Assembly (NCBI GenBank): GCA_029582155.1
Contig: CM055901.1
Coordinates: 54,307,625-54,371,624 of the forward strand
Length of the DNA stretch: 64,000 bases
Direction: 5' to 3'
Origin: Panopea generosa
Taxonomy: Eukaryota > Mollusca > Bivalvia > Adapedonta > Hiatellidae
Below are positions 53,901-64,000 of the stretch, piece by piece (position 1 is the stretch's first letter; the number at the start of each line of letters is the position of its first letter). The translations under genes were made by a program, and so were the position numbers. The notes under the pieces were generated by a model, which saw only the letters and a program-made list of their open reading frames with translations, did no database searches and was not told the DNA's origin.

Positions 53901-55810
53901 CATCTCGTCTGGCCGCTCAACCCTTTACTTCATATAGACACCTTTTGACACCCAATATAGAAGGCTTTTGAATTATAAGGTGAATTATGTTTATATTAAC
54001 TGACAGAGTGGAAAACAGTGCAGGAAGTAACAAGCAATCTGAACTCTTCCTGCACTGTTTTCAAAGGCCTTCTGTGATTGGTGCGGGATAATGCATATCT
54101 ATGGAGTAAAAGGTTAAAGAACCTGTCGGATGAAAATTTCAGTTTTTCAGTGTTAACATGGAAAAGTAACGGATGGAAGACACTGGACAAATTACCATGA
54201 CATACACTTTCTGGTCTATGGCCAAAAGAGTTTACAAGATTAATTTAAAGGGCAGTGTTTTGTTTCTGTGCAAATATTAAAGCAATATAAACAAAATTAA
54301 CAGTGCATTACAATAAATACATTCACAAATGTAAGTGATTAATTTATAACAAAAGAAAAATTCAAAAATAAAATATAATCTCAAATATTTTGTTCGGTGT
54401 TTTATCTAAATCAGAATCAATTGAATATATTGGCAAAATATGACATACTGCAAGGCCAAGATAATCTATAAATTCAAAAACAAATAAGCACCCAAGAACA
54501 ATACTGTTAAAGCATATGCATAAATTATTTGCCATTTTTACAGTTATTTACATAACAAACAAGAAGCATGATTTTAGAAACATTGAAAAATATTTTAACT
54601 GGATATGCGGACATATGTGTGAAGTTATAAGTTTAACACAATATGTTATAAAAACACAGCGACTGTACAAAATGAGTCGTAGAAAAATATATTCCCTTTT
54701 GATCTATTTTTATCATCAACACATGGTCATTTTTTGGGAAACATCCAGTTGCAATTTTTATGTAAAGGAACTGGAAACCATGCACTTACGTAATGAGATA
54801 AAAACGGTGTCACATTTGACTTATTCCGCTGTAAAATTTACTTGTATTTTTATGAGTTAAATGTAATCTGTTCTATGTGTATAGGTTCATAGCAAAGACA
54901 ATTAAATACTGTTGCGTCCTTGTGTAGGCATAATTAATTGGTGTTGATAACGGTCACCAAAACATTAATTGCTGTATTTATCGACACATTACTTTTAAAA
55001 AAATATTTATTACTTTAAATATATAAACTGCCAAATTTTCTATCACAAAGGTAAATATATGCATAACAGCATATCACAGGCAATTACTGCATAAAATATA
55101 CCTAGTTTCGCCTATTACTAGAAAAGAACATATTTGTTTTACCTGCATATAACCACAATACCGGTAATTAAAATTAGATGAACATCGGTTGATAATTCCT
55201 GTCATAAGTGCACTTGCTATTTTTAGTCAGTTCTTGACTACATTACAAACAACTCAACTCTACTGAATGACGAGTATGTATAAGTTTTTTTTAGCAATTT
55301 TGGAAACTTGCACTTATACTGGTAATCAACTCAAATAGTGGTTTAATTAAGTTTATCAAATTAAGTCGCATATTAATTAATTCACAAGTCAATTGGCAAT
55401 CAAATTTTCTTATCAGCCGGCCATTATTTGTGACTTAGCTCATTATTTATATGCATGCTGTAATTTGCATCTCTGTAAACACAGGATAAAATTACATGCC
55501 AATTACTAGTGTGATTCGACTTGCTAAAGATTATGCCGGAGGCAACTAAAATAGTTACAAGTTTGTGCGTCTTAGACATAATTTCCATATGTCAAACATA
55601 GTCAACTAGAACTCTTGTTTGTCAATACCAAATTGAAATCCCTGTATAATAATCTGAACAAAAAGTACATATTTCAGGGAAAAGGCAAGTAATACCAGCA
55701 TGTGTTTTATAACTGTCTCCATTTTTTGATAATACACTCCTAGTGATGGTATAGTAATTGTAGTATCATTACCGGAACAAGAAAATGTACTTTATAAGTC
55801 AACCATATGT
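53901..55810. other. Intergenic, no gene seen
   Basis: AT-rich. A + reading frame at 54516-54860 (114 codons) is Lys/Tyr/Ile-rich with no motif or splice context and is not called. Confidence 0.5.
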
Positions 55811-55823
55811 CCTGTTACAACTC

Positions 55824-56133
55824 ATCGTCAGATACCCATGTGTAATCCATCCTGATACTCTCCATTTATCACCCATGGAAAAATTACTCTAGCTCTGCGT
55901 TGTTTTATTTGAACAGAACATACCAAATACAGTTAACGTTAACAATGTCTTATCCAAACGGCGTTTGCATGAGGCTAGCGTTGCGATTGAATAACGTTCC
56001 CTTCATGAAATAGTGAAGGAACCAATCATATGGTTGCATCATGGCTTGAAAGAAACGATGCAAAGCTAGTGTAATATCCAACAGGTGATAGATGGAGAGT
56101 ATCGGAATAGACACCAGTGGGTATCTGATGATG
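55824..56133. mobile_element. Fold-back element with arms of about 50 bp
   Basis: Left 55824-55873 (CATCGTCAGATACCCA...TGATACTCTCCAT.TATCACC) and right 56084-56133 are imperfect inverted copies separated by about 210 bp. Confidence 0.65.
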
Positions 56134-56604
56134 GTTACAACTAAACATGCCAGATTTCACAAATTATCAAGTCGGCAATGAGTATTGTCATACGCATAAT
56201 AAACTGTCAATAACTATATCCCTTCCTCTAACAATAAATCACAAACTAATGGACATAATATTCCTGCAATATAAACCCTGGTAGATCTGTTACTTTCATA
56301 ATGTAATGACTTAATCACTTCTAAACTGAAAAATCCCAAAATGTAAATGCTTCTTATAATTTTTTATAAAATCATCAATGGTTAAACATAGGAATATAAG
56401 CATGTGCACATATATCTAGTGAAGCCTTACGGTGAATTTGTTAAGCACTGATTCTCTTATACTTGTACCAAGGTCAAGAGATGATGGATTTATAAATTAA
56501 ATGGTACTGATATATTTATCCAGAATATGTTGCAGGATAAAAGTTGTCCAGAACACTTGGGTCACGCAAGTTCCAATAATACACCAAATTCTGTTTTTAC
56601 ATTA

Positions 56605-57173
56605 GGGCTATTCCAGGAAAAAATCTCGGGGGGTCAGAACTGAACCCTATTTTTTTTTACTGATAGTGGTGGGTACCGGTAAGCCAGTCATGTTACTTCT
56701 GGTAGGTGTGGCTATATTTTAAAAAAAAAAAATATCTTGGGGTGGGGTATTTTTGTCCAAATTTTAACAGCAGAAAGATTAATTAAAAAAAAACAACATA
56801 ATTTTAATTTATCTCACACGGAATTAAGTCACTGCTTCTATAAATTTTAAAAAGAATTCCATCTCACTAACAATATTTTTTAGAAAATACGTTTCACAAA
56901 ATTGAAATTAAACTTTTCATACAGGATATCCAAAGCATACTTTTTCACTCAGTGCTGAAATGAAACAAACACGACAGAGGTTATTGTGTACAAAATACAG
57001 GATGAGGTTCACATTTATTAGTTTTATTCTGGTGGTGGGGGTGGTGGGTGCTAAGGTAATTAAAATTTTGGTGGTGGTACCACAAAACTAATTAAAATTC
57101 TGATGTTGGTACCTTAAAAAATAATTCCAGTTCCGACCCCCACCAAACCCTGAGATTTTTCCTGGAATAGCCC
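56605..57173. mobile_element. PIF/Harbinger-type MITE, 569 bp
   Basis: Begins GGGCTATTCCAGGAAAAAAT and ends ATTTTTCCTGGAATAGCCC, with TTA duplicated at 56602-56604 and 57174-57176. A TTA target and GGG termini fit PIF/Harbinger. The interior is non-coding. Confidence 0.82.
57014..57028 (-). promoter_or_regulatory. Candidate poly(A) signals for the - strand gene, inside a MITE
   Basis: Read on the - strand, AATAAA occurs at 57028-57023 and 57019-57014. These are the first canonical signals I see downstream of the stop at 57324, and both are inside the element at 56605-57173. Confidence 0.35.
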
Positions 57174-57323
57174 TTAGCATAGGTAGATTAATGCATTGAG
57201 AAAGTAAGTACAAGCATCAATTTATCTTATATATATTTTGATTACGCATAATTAAGACATTATTTTACTGTTGTCCGCAGCCAATACAAAACTTCCATAC
57301 ATGTAAACAGAAGACTTCCTATC

Positions 57324-59926
57324 TTACATTGCAGACATTCCTGCATCATCAGTATCAAATGCCCACACCTTTTCATTTAAGAATGATACCTTTTCATCAT
57401 CACTAATAGACATCTGCGATGACTTTTGTGAACTCCCTACTGACATTGGCGAACAATTGATGGTAAAATCGCCAGGACTCGAGTTTTCACTAGAAATTGG
57501 AGACGGTGGTTTGTTTTCTTGATCGGTAGATATAACAGATGATGTCGACGGGTACTGGTGCGACTGTCCATCCGGGAAAGATCTGTTAAATAATAAATAG
57601 TTCTATAATAAAAAGTTTTCATCAGTTTCTCAATGAATTAACCAATCACTAACTAGAATTGTGACATCCCTCATCATTTAATACGATGTTTTCTTGGAGA
57701 AGAAACATTGGACCAAGAAATAGTAGGATGACAACTTGGTCTTTACCAGATACGAAAGTTGTATCCTTTATTGGAATATATTTGAATCAACATAACCAAT
57801 AAGTTCTACCATTTTAATTAAATAAACTAGTATAAATGTATTATTTAGCACAAACTGTGACTATCTGGATCATATCTGGTGCAGATTAACATTGTTTATC
57901 ATCAAAATTATGTATAAACTCGCTATTATAACCGATATTTGAAATATACCTGATTTGTGAATGATTTAGTATATATCTAATTTTGGGTATATTCCTAAAC
58001 GTCTGGAAATTTTCTGGCATCATCAATTAAACATGGGTAAGCAGTCAAGTTTAAACTTAGATTTACATAGCACAGTGGTTATAAAGATTCCCCCCCCCCC
58101 CCATTTTCCATAAATGGCTACACATGACAAAAAAATTAGGTTACACAAAATTAAACATTTTTTTGGTCTATTTTATGCATTTATATCTTTGCACACACCT
58201 AGTTACTGTTTTAATACTGAATGAAGGATGATGGAACTGGCCAAGTATATACAATTAATTTGAATTTTTTTGAATAATTTCCATTAAAGAAGCAATGAAA
58301 ATTCACAAAAATGTCATACATAAATATTTTTTTTATTATAAAATAAACATCTTAAGTTACTGGTTATGCCGCTTTAAGGGACACATTGCAATTTGGATAA
58401 ATTTTCCCTCAACACCACTTCTGAAAACTACATGTGTATATTTACTTGTTTTTTTATTGTTTGTATAACTTGTTTTTACAATAGACTTAGTCGGGACTTT
58501 GTTTCACATTTGGTTTTCCTCATGATTACCAAGCCCGTGTGGTTCCGGCTAAGAATAGAATCACTGTCGATCTCTGCAGAGGGGTAAGAATCCTCCGAAT
58601 GGGTGTCATGTTCATTTTATCATTTTTTGTCATGTTCACTATTGTGGTTAAATTATCAACCCCTGTGTGGTTCCAGGGAGCCATGAGTGATGGCAAGAAT
58701 AGGATCACTGTGGCTTATGCATGTCGTAAGAAGCGACAAATTGAGTAATATGATAGAATTTGCTGAAACTCTGCAGTTCTGCAGGTATCAAGGTTCTAGG
58801 TTCATTCTGCATATTCATTTGTTGATGTATTTTTTTTAATCTGTATCTTAATTTGTTGTTTTTGTACATGTAGAGTGAACCTAGAATCTTCCTTCCTGTT
58901 GGCGTCGAATAACCTATAATGTGTTGGTACGCCGTAAAACCCTATTCATTCATTCATGATTACCAGTAATCATTGATGTCTGTGTTGCTAATAAACAACA
59001 TGCAGGGCCTCCATTTACACATTGTTTTTAAACCTGGGTGTTTTGTATATGCATTATCTAAGTTGTATTTACAGCTAATCACTTGTATGTACCGTAAATG
59101 TTTAAATAACTCTTCAAACAAATGGCTGACATGTCGCTCATGACATTGCAGTTTTTAAATAACTCTGACTCCACAGTCATAATGATTAATAATGCCGTGG
59201 AACACACAAGGATGGTTGGAAAATATTCAATAACAGCCTGTTACTTTGTAGATCTATTTACTAATTTACTAAATTAACTGGGGTTTAGGGTCAAGAGAGT
59301 GTACACGAATATTAAATTAGTAAACGTGTATTGCTTTTAAATGACACAGATCAGTTTACACGTGACAGCCCTATGTCTTTACAATCTTCTTTTACAATTA
59401 TTGTTTTGACAAGGTCAGCTTTGACAATACTGTGAATCTTCGTCAACCTAGTAGTTTTTAAAGACCAATATGGCTCATAATGATTCATTGTAACTATGAG
59501 GGGTGTTCAAAAAGTGCCATATCTCTTTTGATAATTAATATTTTTAAACAAAATGTTGACTGTAAAGACATCAAAGTATATTACACCTTGTGTATGTATT
59601 AAAAAAAAATGTATTAAAAAGTGTGAGTCATGCTGTAAAAAAATTGCACTGATTTCTTCATTTTACACGACCTATTTTGTGACTATGTAAAGTAAATTAT
59701 ACTTTGTCCTTTAGTGTAAAAAATTACCTCTTGTATAAAAGGCTATCCGGTCGCTGTGGTCTCGTGACGCTGGCATCAAAGACTTCCTTGACACAAGTCT
59801 CATGGTTGGAGATATTTTTGATTTTAGGTACCAGTAACTCCTGTTTAGTATTGATGCCAGGAACTGCCCGAAGTTGAGTAAACTGTGTGTTTGTGTCTAC
59901 TACCTTAACATGTGTCTCAGGTGAAG
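57324..59926 (-). CDS. Unidentified protein, last two coding exons
   Basis: Two - strand exons join in frame: 59926-59728 (after TTTTTCAG, ending AAGAG/GTAATT, phase 1 to 2) and 57582-57324 (after TTAACAG, ending TAA). Together they give about 151 residues of C-terminus. The first includes VKVVDTNTQFTQLRAV and RPQRPDSLLYK. The second is Ser/Pro-rich (SPISSENSSPGDF, MSVGSSQKSSQMS) and ends VWAFDTDDAGMSAM. No membrane segment or known domain was seen, and I do not recognise the family. It looks like a disordered, phosphorylatable tail of a longer protein whose 5' exons lie above 59926 or beyond the window. Its intron holds a retroposon (58532-58953). Confidence 0.72.
58532..58953 (+). mobile_element. 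Retroposon, second copy, with 12-bp target duplication
   Basis: Starts AGCCCGTGTGGTTCCGGCTA and ends with the same ATTC-rich tail. TCATGATTACCA flanks it at 58520-58531 and 58954-58965. An internal repeat of the start (CCTGTGTGGTTCCAGG...AATAGGATCACTGT) is present. Lies in the intron of the - strand gene. Confidence 0.8.
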
Positions 59927-60110
59927 CTGAAAAAGTAATCAAAGATAACACCATTTTCAAGACATTACATACCGGTATTTAAAAGCACATGTAGTTGCAA
60001 TTTGTTTGTTTCAATATTAAGCGTCATTTTTATCATATGCAATTGAGAAATTACAGAAGGTCAACCAGTACTCAAGCACACCCATTTCGCAAGTAACTGA
60101 TAACTTTCTT

Positions 60111-60411
60111 GATCTTGAATTAAAAGTATTGAGGTTTAAAGTAAAATTTCTTGTAATTTGTTATTATTTCAGCTGCCATATACACATTTTGTAATCAGCA
60201 TTACTTCCAACAATTTAAAACACAAATTGCTTGTAATGGTATTGTTTTGATGATAATTTTATTCTGCAATGAAGGAATTTTGATTTGTGTTTTTAAGATG
60301 AAGGGAAGTTAAGATAAATGAAAACAAGAGATTGCTAGATTTTGCGTGAATACACAAGCGGTCACAAAATCTCAATCAGTTGCTGCCTTTCCTTCTCTTT
60401 ATAATTCCTTG
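60111..60411 (+). repeat. Dispersed 300-bp repeat, copy 2
   Basis: Same orientation as 44394-44699. Both carry GTAAAATTTCTTGTAATTT and end CCTTTCCTTCTCT.ATAATTCCTT. Confidence 0.75.
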
Positions 60412-61014
60412 GACCAATCCATTTTTCTTTTTAAACACATCAACCAAAACATAGCCAGTTTAATCTAAACAAGAGGCCCAAGAGGGCCTGAGGACGCTCT
60501 ACTGACTCATAGTGGCCATAGCACTTTTTGAAATTCTACTTTGCAATAGAAACATTGGCCATCTTGAATTTTAGATAGAAAAAATAAATCTTTTGTATAG
60601 TCTCCTATGCAATAGAAACATCCATGTGAAGTTTCAATTTAATTGGCCTAGTGGTTTCAGAATAAATGAAAAAAAAGAGAGAATTTTCTGTTTTCCCACA
60701 GTATCCCTATGAAAAATCCTAAGTCCCCTTACAGGGCCCCTAAATTCTTATCTGCAATCAAACCCCTACACTTAGGGATAATTTATGCAAAATATGAACA
60801 AATCTGACATACCGGTTCTTAAAGGGTACCGCACGTCAGAATATAAATGGCTATTTATCGTTAAATAGACATGTAAATAACACAAAAATCAACAAATTTT
60901 AATTGTACGAAATTTATCAAATGAGAAAAATGACATTAAATATCATGATTTCAAGCGTTTCCTAAATGCTATGGGCGCCGCCATTTTGTAGCTCTTTTGT
61001 GATGGAGGTATTCG

Positions 61015-61037
61015 GTGACGTCATAACTGCACTTCCG
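61015..61037 (+). promoter_or_regulatory. CRE/ETS-like module in left transposon arm
   Basis: TGACGTCA (CRE octamer) and ACTTCCG (ETS core), with CCGCCATTTTG (YY1-like) upstream near 60979, all facing inward. It is the inverted copy of 63583-63605. Confidence 0.5.
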
Positions 61038-61765
61038 TTCTAGTTATCGCGCAAATTGTATTGTGTCGTTAGTGACTGCTCTCTACTGAAACTCTTATGT
61101 ATATACACTAATATACGTAATCAGTTTATATACAGATATACAGTGCATTAGTGAACATCGAAGGTAGACAATTAAACGCGAAAACGATTCTGAATTGAAG
61201 GACTTAACCCATTAAACATTGTTTTCTCCAGCGGAATAAGTGGGTGGAGTAATGCGATATGTTTTGTGGGCAGTGTTGTTTTTAGTTTTCCTAATATGTG
61301 ATTTCACATTGCCTCAGTGTCAAGCTTCTGGTGACATCACGCGCAAAACGCCTTTATACTTTGGGGTAGGACTTAAGATTGTAGAATGAAGCGTACCAAT
61401 GCCTTGGCGTACTACTATCCAAGGATACAATTTCTGATGATTTCAGTACGAAGATGACCATATGCGACATACATATAAACTTAGTGTATATTATCCAGTG
61501 GGAAGCTCTTAAAAATGTGCTTATAACATATAGCTCAGCTGATTTCTGAAATTTAATTTGTAATTTTATATACTCTTCCAAAATATTGTGAAATTGATAT
61601 ATCAAACTTTCACAATATTATAATTGCAGGCTGTTTGAACAGGTGTGATAATCCAATTAACAATAAAAACAAGAGGTTAATGCCAAAACATAAGGTGTGA
61701 AAACGACATGGTATCTAAAAGTTGTTATTAAAATACAAATTAAGGCCAATTAATTGTGACAGGCC

Positions 61766-62046
61766 CGATTAGCTCAGTCAGTTACGTGTCTAACTATCAA
61801 TCCTGGTGTCTCGAGTTCGAATCCCAACCCGGCGACAGTCTCTGTGATGACTGACATACAACATTGTGTCTCAATATCATTTGTCTCTCACTGCTGATTC
61901 GAGTGGAAAAATTATCAGTTACTTGCGGTTGTTGGGTGTGCTCAAGTACTGGTTAACATTTGCAGGAAACAGTGGTTAGGTTAATTGAACATCTGAACAG
62001 TAAACCCTCGATGACAAAAATTGATGCTAAATATTCAGTCAACCAT
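61766..62046 (+). repeat. tRNA-derived SINE nested in the TTAA element
   Basis: Head GATTAGCTCAGTCAGTTACG...GAGTTCGAATCCCAACC is an almost perfect A/B-box pair. The 3' body (GGGTGTGCTCAAGTACTGG, GGAAACAGTGGTTAGGTTAA) and GATGCTAAATATTCAGTCAA tail also occur at 39363-39695. Confidence 0.78.
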
Positions 62047-63280
62047 TAATTGTTCATAAACTCATTTTATTAATTTTATAATCAATAGGCAATTTAGTTT
62101 ATTGATATATGGCTTTTTCACAGTCAACTAGGTCATTATTCTTGAATAGACATTTGAACTACCTCTACTTCGCAATGAAAAAAGATAAAGTAAAACCTTT
62201 GTTCCTTTATTTATTCATTAATACATGAAAAGTTTTTTTTACTGTTAAAATAGTGTTCTGGTATACAATTTATGAAAAATATTCATAAAATCATATAACA
62301 TAATTTTTTTACTTGTAAGTTTGCATTGATATTGAAACCCTAATTAACTGAAAATGTTTAAATTAGTAATAAGACATAATACTATGTGATATAACATCCT
62401 GTCATAAACCCTGGGGTCATTAAACCTGGGGTGATCACGCTTATTAGGGTACAATATGCACAATGTGGCAGGGTATTTCTCATTACCACATGGTGTGAAT
62501 GTGGTGTTGGTGAATTATGAAAGCTCAGCAGGGTGCCAGTAGCTGGACAGTAACATACACTTTGTGCAATATGCCTGTAGACATTATATTTCATATGACA
62601 CTCCCTATAAGGAGACACATTCATATATGTTCAGAGAACTGGTAGAATAGATAATCATCATATATCAAATTGGGTAGTAACACCATTTGAATAACCAAAA
62701 GACAGTGCCAGTTATGTAAAACAACACAAACCCCCCCCCCCCCACCAACTCATTCATGCTTCATCTAAATTTACTAAAAAGGATATGAAATCAAAATTTT
62801 ATCAGCCATTTCTCAGTACGCAACAATGGCCGCACCAGCTAAACACGATAAGAAAAGAGATATAATATTATTTCTTATTCTCTCTTAGACAGGTAAATAT
62901 ATGTAACAAATCATTTTCCCTTAAATTCCATTCTTGGTCTAATTAGTGTTTTTTTTTTTGATAATGTATTGACTGAGTAGCAAACAGTATATACCCTGAT
63001 AGTACAGCATGAATGTGCAGGCTCGCCTGGATCTACATCAACACTGACAGCAATAATTACTTTTTTATCAAGCTAAGGGTAATTTTACTATTTTGAAAAA
63101 TTCAATCATCAATGGTAGGCTACATGATAAGATGTCAGAGTTGTGATTGATGGGTTTCGGGTTTGATCTCTGGTTCATGATCGGTGTGACTGTTTAACAG
63201 TTATCATCTTTTTGGGTGAAAACTTCATAAGACATTGCTGTGACATCTCTGTATTATTTCTGTGATACATTCTAAATCTT

Positions 63281-63494
63281 CTAAATTTCCAATAGTGTGA
63301 AATTGCATCTGCAGCACGTATTTTCGTCAGACGAAAGCATCATTACAGTTTTCGCAGCTGCAAAAATCTTTCACGTGTGTGAACAACTGTGCCGTCTCAC
63401 TATTTCTCTCGTCTTCTAATTCATTTAACTCTGGTTCTGAAAATTCTGGTTCAAAGTTGTAGGCCACAAGTCCTTCTCCGTTACTAAAATCCAT
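63281..63494 (-). pseudogene. P2X7 C-terminal-domain-like gene fragment, frameshifted
   Basis: The - strand ATG at 63494 opens a 55-codon frame, MDFSNGEGLVAYNFEPEFSE, then an acidic stretch and KDFCSCENC, ending at a TGA (63329-63327). One base out of frame it continues MMLSSDENTCCRCNF to 63281. CxCxxC, then M, then ENxCC is the start of the cysteine domain at the P2X7 C-terminus, which also occurs in many invertebrate proteins, often after a YxFEP motif as here. A very degraded YMYVAYGHL at about 61450-61480 (-) could be its downstream exon. It lies about 90 nt inside the promoter-like arm of the TTAA element. The family call is from motif memory. Confidence 0.5.
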
Positions 63495-63582
63495 TTTATT
63501 ATTCTTGCGAGTACTTTTGCCGGTGACTATAATTGCACGTTTCTACATCTGCTGTAGCGTATAAATCAATTATGTTTTAAAC

Positions 63583-63605
63583 CGGAAGTGCAGTTATGAC
63601 GTCAC
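63583..63605 (-). promoter_or_regulatory. CRE/ETS-like module in right transposon arm, upstream of the P2X7-C-like frame
   Basis: Read on the - strand: GCCATATTGG, then TGACGTCA, then ACTTCCGG, followed about 90 nt later by the ATG at 63494. The order is that of a compact promoter. Confidence 0.5.
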
Positions 63606-64000
63606 ACAGGTATCCAATATGGCGACTTCCACCATAAAGTCGATGTGCGAAAATGACCGTTACAAAACGAGCTGATATATCTTTATGGACTCGAATTTAT
63701 GCATAATAATACTATTAATAGAAAGCTGAACTCATAGCTATTCATATTATCCTGTTTTATACACAGGGTTGCGTTCCCCTTTAAGAAAACGAATTTAGTA
63801 ATTCCAAATTTGTACCCTTTTGGGGCCCCTCCTGACCCCTTAAGACAGTGGAACCCAGTCATTTTTTACAAATCTTAACCTCCTTCACCAAACAATGCTT
63901 CTGTGAAGATATAGGCAATATCATTTCCATTTCAAAAAAAAAAAAAAATATTATAATGACATGTGTCCCCTAATTGAACCCTCGGGACGGGGTCATATTT

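Larger units (their letters stand above)
60823..63780. mobile_element. 2958-bp TTAA-flanked DNA transposon with long inverted arms
   Basis: TTAA lies at 60819-60822 and 63781-63784. The ends are AGGGTACCGCA and, inverted, AGGGGAACGCA. The arms are about 200 bp and imperfect, but contain a perfect 23-bp inverted copy, GTGACGTCATAACTGCACTT(CCG), at 61015-61037 and 63583-63605. Both arms also have a GCCAT(A/T)TTG motif. The interior holds a SINE and remains of a - strand gene with a P2X7-C-like motif. No transposase was recognised, so it is probably non-autonomous (Kolobok- or piggyBac-like by target site). Confidence 0.8.
60468..64000. repeat. Dispersed AACAAGAGGCCC-type repeat, interrupted
   Basis: The left part 60468-60818 begins AACAAGAGGCCCAAGAGGGC. 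The right part resumes at 63785 and continues past the window. Removing the TTAA element and one TTAA rejoins it. No coding content seen. Confidence 0.6.

Noticed and set aside
54516..54860. 114-codon + reading frame
   Set aside because: AT-driven composition, no domain and no splice or promoter context.
62382..62624. 80-codon - frame with Cys and His residues
   Set aside because: It lies within the TTAA element, but the Cys/His spacing fits no zinc finger I know and the frame has no splice context.

Overview
The window is AT-rich animal nuclear DNA, most likely from a mollusc and probably a bivalve. The genes have many small exons split by repeat-filled introns. Several tRNA-derived SINE families and many fold-back (MITE-like) elements are present. 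No species can be named from sequence alone.

Genes. (1) A TRPA1 ion-channel gene fills 3830-34337 on the + strand. I could join 25 exons, all with AG/GT borders and matching phases, into 1098 uninterrupted codons plus a stop. The first exon or exons, which hold the start codon and the extreme N-terminus, were not found. (2) The nuclear gene for mitochondrial ribosomal protein mL55 (MRPL55) lies at 43870-47136 (+) in three exons and encodes 120 residues. (3) The last two coding exons of an unidentified gene lie on the - strand at 59926-59728 and 57582-57324; its 5' part is not visible. (4) A possible lone + exon lies at 52942-53103 (weak).

Layout. Positions 1-3829: SINEs and a fold-back element. 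3830-34337: TRPA1, whose introns carry at least seven unrelated tandem arrays, a mariner relic, SINEs and a retroposon with clear target-site duplications. 35930-42090: a 70-bp satellite block in two divergent parts, separated by a SINE-bearing duplication and a dead L1/Tx1-like LINE fragment on the - strand. 42110-43750: a mollusc-type repeat ending next to the mL55 start. 47100-57200: several terminal-inverted-repeat elements. 60468-64000: a dispersed repeat interrupted by a 2958-bp TTAA-flanked element.

Most unusual. The 54-bp array in TRPA1 intron 11 is an amplification of the 3' end of the preceding ankyrin exon plus its splice donor, giving about 30 decoy donors. The 2958-bp TTAA element carries CRE-, ETS- and YY1-like motifs within its inverted-repeat arms and, just inside one arm, a frameshifted reading frame resembling the P2X7 C-terminal cysteine domain. 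A second TTAA/AGGG element (49562-50023) has the same termini. TRPA1 itself has Leu where vertebrate TRPA1 has the filter Gly, and Ser where it has the most reactive cysteine. Those comparisons use family sequences as I remember them.
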